Source of the DNA: Euglena gracilis
Lineage: Eukaryota; Euglenida; Euglenophyceae; Euglenales
Direction: 5' to 3'
Length of the DNA: 64,000 nucleotides
Assembly: GCA_039621445.1 (NCBI GenBank)
Contig: CP154956.1
Span: forward strand, 36,650,444 to 36,714,443
The notes beneath the pieces were generated by a model that was not told the DNA's origin, made no database searches, and was given only the letters and a program-made list of their open reading frames with translations. Numbering within the stretch: position 1 is the stretch's first letter; each line of letters begins with the position of its first letter. Shown here piece by piece: positions 60,149 to 64,000 of this stretch. Position numbers and translations under genes: made by a program.

Positions 60149-61082
60149 GTACGTCCAACCTTTCCGTGCTTTCGTCCTTTGGTGCGCAAAAGGTAAAAGT
60201 TGGAGTAACAGAAAAATAATAATATAAAAGTTGAAAGCCCTTTTCCCCAATTAAGAGGCAGAGCACAAAGCAGGTGAGAAAGCCCTATGGGCTACACAAA
60301 GAAATGCCAAGTGACTTGGCTGTCCGTTTCGGACTTCAAAGGAAAACAAATCAAACGTGGAAATCAAGTCTTGTGAAGAACAAAATAGAATACAAAATAC
60401 CACCTGCGGAGAGGAGAACCCCCCTGGAATTGTGCAACAAAACGGTGGTGGGGCGAACCGAATCCACCGACCAGTGGCACAGCCTACTGGATTTGAAGAG
60501 TTCAGGGGAGTAAGGCTATGTACAGAGGCAACGGTGTGTGCACGCTGGGGAGGGAGGGAAGGTAAAGGGGGCGAGCTTAGAGAATAGTAAAAGGCGCGAG
60601 GTGAGGCCGCTGTTGATCAGCTTCTGGTGTTCTTCGGCCACGTGAGTCAGCGTGGTTGGGCAGGCAATGGGGAGGTGGCAGGGCTCGGTGCCGTTTAAGG
60701 TCTGGGTGTTGATGACGGGTGGGCCGGTGATTCCGTTTTCCGCTGTCCTTCACGCCCTGCGGCTCCTCGGGGGCGTCATTGCTGCTCGGACGTGCTGCGT
60801 TGGTGGTGTGGCGGTCTTGCTTTGGCTGCTCTGTAGAGGTGGACTGCCGTAGTTGTGTGTCGAAGTCCACTTCAGGCAACGGTGTGTGAGCCTCTGCCCA
60901 ACGAATTGTTTCCTCCAGCGCACCTCAGAGGAGAACCAGAGTAAGGTTTAAGTATTCCTAATTCAGGCCGTTGGCCATCTTAGGAATACCACCTAGCATA
61001 GTACTGTGTATGGGGCTCAGGGCTATATCTGGCCGTAGGCTTATACCTACATACACAGTACCATGGCCTTACGGCTGCCTGG
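60149..61082 (-). repeat. 5' LTR of Gy-C
   Basis: Matches 17,169-17,592 and carries an extra 520-bp block (60,421-60,940). Its outer end lacks the final TACACA and joins DIRS sequence at CTGG (GCTGCCTGG|ACACCTGG), so the end was lost in a rearrangement. Confidence 0.75.
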
Positions 61083-62266
61083 ACACCTGGGGGGCATACC
61101 TTTCCCCCAAAGTGAGACCAGGGAGTTGCACTCAGACAGAAGCACCCATGTCTGGGGGGGGGTGGGGGCTGGACATCCGGAGAGGCGAAATTGTGCAAGA
61201 ATTTTGGAGAGAAGACTCCATTTTTGCACGTAAACGTAAAGGAAATGTGGGCAGCAATTTACACTGTAAGAAGCCTCAGTAGACCAGGGGAAACAGTTTC
61301 CTTGTCAGTGGACAACCAGGTAATCTACTATTACCTGACAAAGGGGGGGGGCAGAACGGACCCCTTCAAATCCATTCTCACACCCTTTTTCAAATGGTGC
61401 ATGGAGCACAAAGTAAACCTTCAAGTAAAGTGGGTCCCTTCAAAGGAATGTCTAGCAGACCCCATAAGCAGGTGGGAGATGGACAGGGGGGATTACTCAT
61501 TAGACCGCAAATTATTCCAATGGCTAAAACAACAGTTCAAAGAATTTATAAACCTGGAAACAGACTTGTTTGCCTCCCTAGGCAACAAAAAACTTCCGAA
61601 ATTTGTGGCCAGATGGCCCCATTGGGAAGCTTCAGGGGTGGATGCAGTGCAATCTAGGAGGATTTTGTGCCAACCCCCCCTGGTCAATTATTGAAAACAT
61701 TTCCGTTGACCAAAGTTTTGATGGTCACCCCCTTTTGGGATTCAGCCACCGGCTGGCCCCAATTAATCAAAATGAAAGTTCCAGGGACCCCCTGCCTCAA
61801 AATAACCCCTTACAGAGGTATGTAAACAAATTGCAAAGGGGAGAAAATGCCATCCCTAGATGGCTCCTACTTTGCATGATTTGCTCAGGAAAAATTTTGG
61901 AGGGGAAACAAGTACAAAATACAACCATTAACGATTTGTTGGGCAGAAATCCCAGTTTAAAGCGATATGAAAGCGCCTTCTCACTTTTATAGGTGATTTT
62001 GGACAAAATGTGGGTACCCCCCCCCCCCCGAAGCCACAGACCAAGTGGCTGACGCTTTAATCCAATTATTCCAATTTTCCAAGGCTCAGGCCCGTAATGC
62101 ATACAGTGCTATGCTTTTGATCCCAGGGTTTGGAGGACTGAGATTCCATTGCCTTTTGTCCCCATATAAAAAACTTTGGAACCAAAATCTTGAAAAATAT
62201 GGGGCATTTTGGGATCCCCTCCCAATTCTCTTGGGGCTGGCCCAAGCCCCCTTAACCAATGATTGA
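61083..62266 (+). mobile_element. DIRS retrotransposon fragment, copy 3
   Basis: RNase H, Dam-like and start of recombinase. It shows LSVDNQVIYYYLTKGGG, FKWCMEHKVNLQVKWVPSKE and LETDLFASLGNKKLPKF, then a frameshift near 61,850 and again at the C12 run (62,016-62,030), followed by LIQLFQFSKAQARNAYSAML and LLIPGFGGLRFHCLLSPYKK. It ends at 62,264 where a microsatellite begins, so the catalytic part of the recombinase is missing. It repeats 16,231-17,166 of copy 2 almost exactly and then extends beyond it. Confidence 0.85.
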
Positions 62267-62690
62267 GGTATTGAGGTTGAGGTTGTGGTTGAGGTTGAGG
62301 TTGAGGTTGAGGTTGAGGTTTTCCAACCTCCGTCTTTCCTCAATGTCTCCTCAATGCCAAAATACGAAGGAAAATAATTCAACAACAAAAAGCTCTGAAA
62401 AAAGTGTTACAGAGAGAGGCAAATTACATGGATTTTTTAAAGAATTGGGCAGTTGGTCACTTATCTCAAGTTTTAAATCACCAACCAACAATGTTTTTCT
62501 TGTTTCCACCCAAGTATGTTGTAAATTGACAGAAAAGCTAACAAACTTGCCTTTGAGGAAAGTTTTTTCAAGATGAGATGGTCCCATCGATGCTTTTTGT
62601 GAGTTCAATTATTTGAATTTTGGACATTAAGGTGACATTGAGGTTGAGGTTGAGGTTGAGGTTGAGGTTGTTGACATTGAGGATGAACTT
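62262..62690. repeat. GGTTGA hexamer microsatellites around 310 bp of unique DNA
   Basis: GAGGTTGAGGTTGAGGTTGA runs at 62,262-62,322 and 62,636-62,672, in the same orientation. Between them is AT-rich DNA without coding potential that I can support. Confidence 0.85.
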
Positions 62691-62693
62691 TTT

Positions 62694-63731
62694 TTGAAAC
62701 CCTCAACCTCAATCCCGCCCTGCTTCACCTTTGCGTCAGGAAATGATACCTCGCAAAAACGGTGGCAGACCCAACTATCCAAAGCCAGCGTGGACGCCCT
62801 GATTTACCGACTATCTCCAACGGACCAAGCGCGTCTTCTAGAACAAATCAACGGCATCGGCCATGGCTGGATGGCAGCAGCCCCCAAACGAGGCACTGCA
62901 CACAGTGATCCATCCCGCCGAACTACCGCCTGGGCCTGAAGTGGTGGCTTGGACTGCTCCTAGTCGACACGCCAACCACATGTGCAGGGTGCCAGTCCGT
63001 GGCGGACGTCAATGGCGAGCACGACACGTGTTGTATTCGGAATAGCAATGGCAATAGTTTTCAAAAGTCCTGAAATTTCAGTAACACGAAATTTGCACGG
63101 TTCTTTTGCAAGATTTCACTCTTTCATGAAATATCTGCCAATTAGGATCAGCCAATGCTTGCGCAGGCGACGACGCCTAGTACTTCCTAATTGGGTGGCA
63201 GACACGCAGAAATGCCAAGGCTGCTGAGCCCCACTGGACAGGGAAGGTGACCACCTCATCTGTTGCCCACAAAACCACTTCACCGTCAGACATACGGTTG
63301 TTCAGGATGCAATTTTCACCCTTCTATCCTCCACAGGCCAAGGTGTCCAGAAAGAAGTCGCAATCCCCAATGCCCCCGATGCTAACCTGCGCCCCGCTGA
63401 CCTTTTACTGGCATGCTGGCAGGATGGCAAGCCCACAGCCCTGGACGTCACGATCTGCCATGGATGGCAAATCCAAGAACAAAACACCTCACGGGAACGA
63501 TGGAGGTCTTTTTTACCTCTCAAAGAATCCGCCAAGCACACTAAATACGACGTCACCTTCCAAAATGCCGGTTGGTCGTTCACCACCTTGGCAATGGGCA
63601 CATGGGGAGGCCTGGGCCCAGAGGGCGCCCGTTTGCTAGGTCGCATCATCAAAAGAGCCACGGCATGGCAAGAAGGTGAAATAAGGGAACTCAAACAGTC
63701 CGAATGCTATCAGGCCGTCCTGTCGCACTGA
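62694..63731 (+). pseudogene. LINE-like ORF2 C-terminal fragment
   Basis: The region resembles the end of non-LTR retrotransposon proteins downstream of the RT. First ARLLEQINGIGHGWMAAAPK, then in another frame YRLGLKWWLGLLLVDTPTTC and AGCQSVADVNGEHDTC (C-x2-C...G-x-H-x3-C). A second, similar cysteine motif, CQGC then DREGDHLICC, follows at 63,215-63,270 after about 170 bp, and continues as QNHFTVRHTVVQDAIF, NLRPADLLLACWQDGKPTAL, DVTICHGWQIQEQ and KYDVTFQNAGWSFTTLAMGT to a stop at 63,729. Frame changes and a TGA between the second motif's Cys residues show that it is dead. The RT itself is not in the window. The doubled cysteine motif suggests that two copies are fused. Confidence 0.65.
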
Positions 63732-64000
63732 CCCGCCAAATCTGGCAACTCCTCACTGTAAAACACGCCGTCCGCTAAGCAGGGGCACCACGAGCCTCCA
63801 AATGCCCCACCAGCCGCATACATCGCATCGCAACATCAAACACAATTCGCATACAGCCAAATGCATACTCCTACGGGAAGCCGGGTGACAAACAAGGAGC
63901 ACCCTCTCTACCAAAAGACACAAACACGCCCCGCCAGGCAAACACCCAACACACCCCCCGCGCCACGTAACATATGGAAAGTGGGTCTTGCCCACTTGCC
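63732..64000. other. Unannotated tail of window
   Basis: About 270 bp with no feature that I can support. It may be the 3' region of the LINE fragment. Confidence 0.4.

Larger units (their letters stand above)
17169..61082 (-). mobile_element. Gy-C: giant Ty3/gypsy chromodomain element, interrupted by Gy-A and Gy-B
   Basis: Direct LTR copies lie at 17,169-17,592 and 60,149-61,082. Read on the minus strand: LTR, primer-binding-like site, gag (59,887-56,381 continued at 44,213-43,666), protease, Dam-like segment, RT, RNase H, integrase, chromodomain (to 37,844), then downstream coding regions (37,785-36,890 and 23,560-18,606), polypurine tract, LTR. Gy-A occupies 25,221-36,746 and Gy-B 44,214-56,380. 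At the Gy-B site the gag frame continues exactly when the insert is ignored. Without both inserts the element is about 20.2 kb, very large for gypsy. Shared short-hairpin-rich composition in all its pieces supports one element. It is inactive: integrase is rearranged and many frames are shifted. Confidence 0.7.

Noticed and set aside
62694-63045. A host gene at the right end of the window
   Set aside because: The GIGHGWMAAAP and CxxC-GxH signatures and the following RPAD / LDVT words fit a LINE C-terminus better than any cellular protein.

Overview
The window is nuclear DNA of a eukaryote, most likely an alga or other protist. GC-rich exons with GT-AG junctions lie in AT-rich introns. There is a tRNA-like gene with a Pol III-style box B. 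Almost everything else is retrotransposons. I cannot name the species. Long C or G homopolymer runs are everywhere, and many frameshifts sit in them, so some apparent mutations could be sequencing errors.

Layout. 1-5.66 kb: exons of one host gene for an alanine-rich helical-repeat (PPR-like) protein. One exon is split by a 770-bp terminal-inverted-repeat element with a 5-bp target duplication. 5.7-9.3 kb: non-coding DNA with foldback repeats, two arrays of a 43-bp palindromic unit, and between them a repeated unit that forms a 66-bp stem. 9.36-13.94 kb: a DIRS-type tyrosine-recombinase retrotransposon with its inverted termini and internal complementary region. 13.94-17.17 kb: the left part of a second DIRS copy. 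17.17-61.08 kb: one large minus-strand Ty3/gypsy chromodomain element (called Gy-C here) into which two other LTR elements have jumped. Gy-A (25,221-36,746, plus strand) and Gy-B (44,214-56,380, minus strand) each have LTRs, a 4-bp target duplication and the same polypurine tract. Without them Gy-C is about 20 kb, with gag, pol and at least 4.5 kb of unrecognised coding sequence downstream of pol. 61.08-62.27 kb: a third DIRS fragment overlapping the second by about 936 bp. 62.3-64 kb: hexamer microsatellites and a decayed LINE C-terminus.

The most interesting system is the Gy-A/Gy-B family. Between gag and protease these gypsy elements carry a cytosine-5 DNA methyltransferase domain and then a second, Dam-like domain with an NPPW motif. 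The gag and methyltransferase frames are separated by a UAG codon in a conserved context. A related Dam-like segment also appears in Gy-C (between protease and RT) and in the DIRS elements (between RNase H and recombinase), so three retroelement lineages here carry it in three different positions. How the genes would work together: Gag packages the RNA; PR, RT and RNase H make the DNA; the DDE integrase with a C-terminal chromodomain inserts it. The methyltransferase could mark the element's own DNA or its target; that last role is inference.
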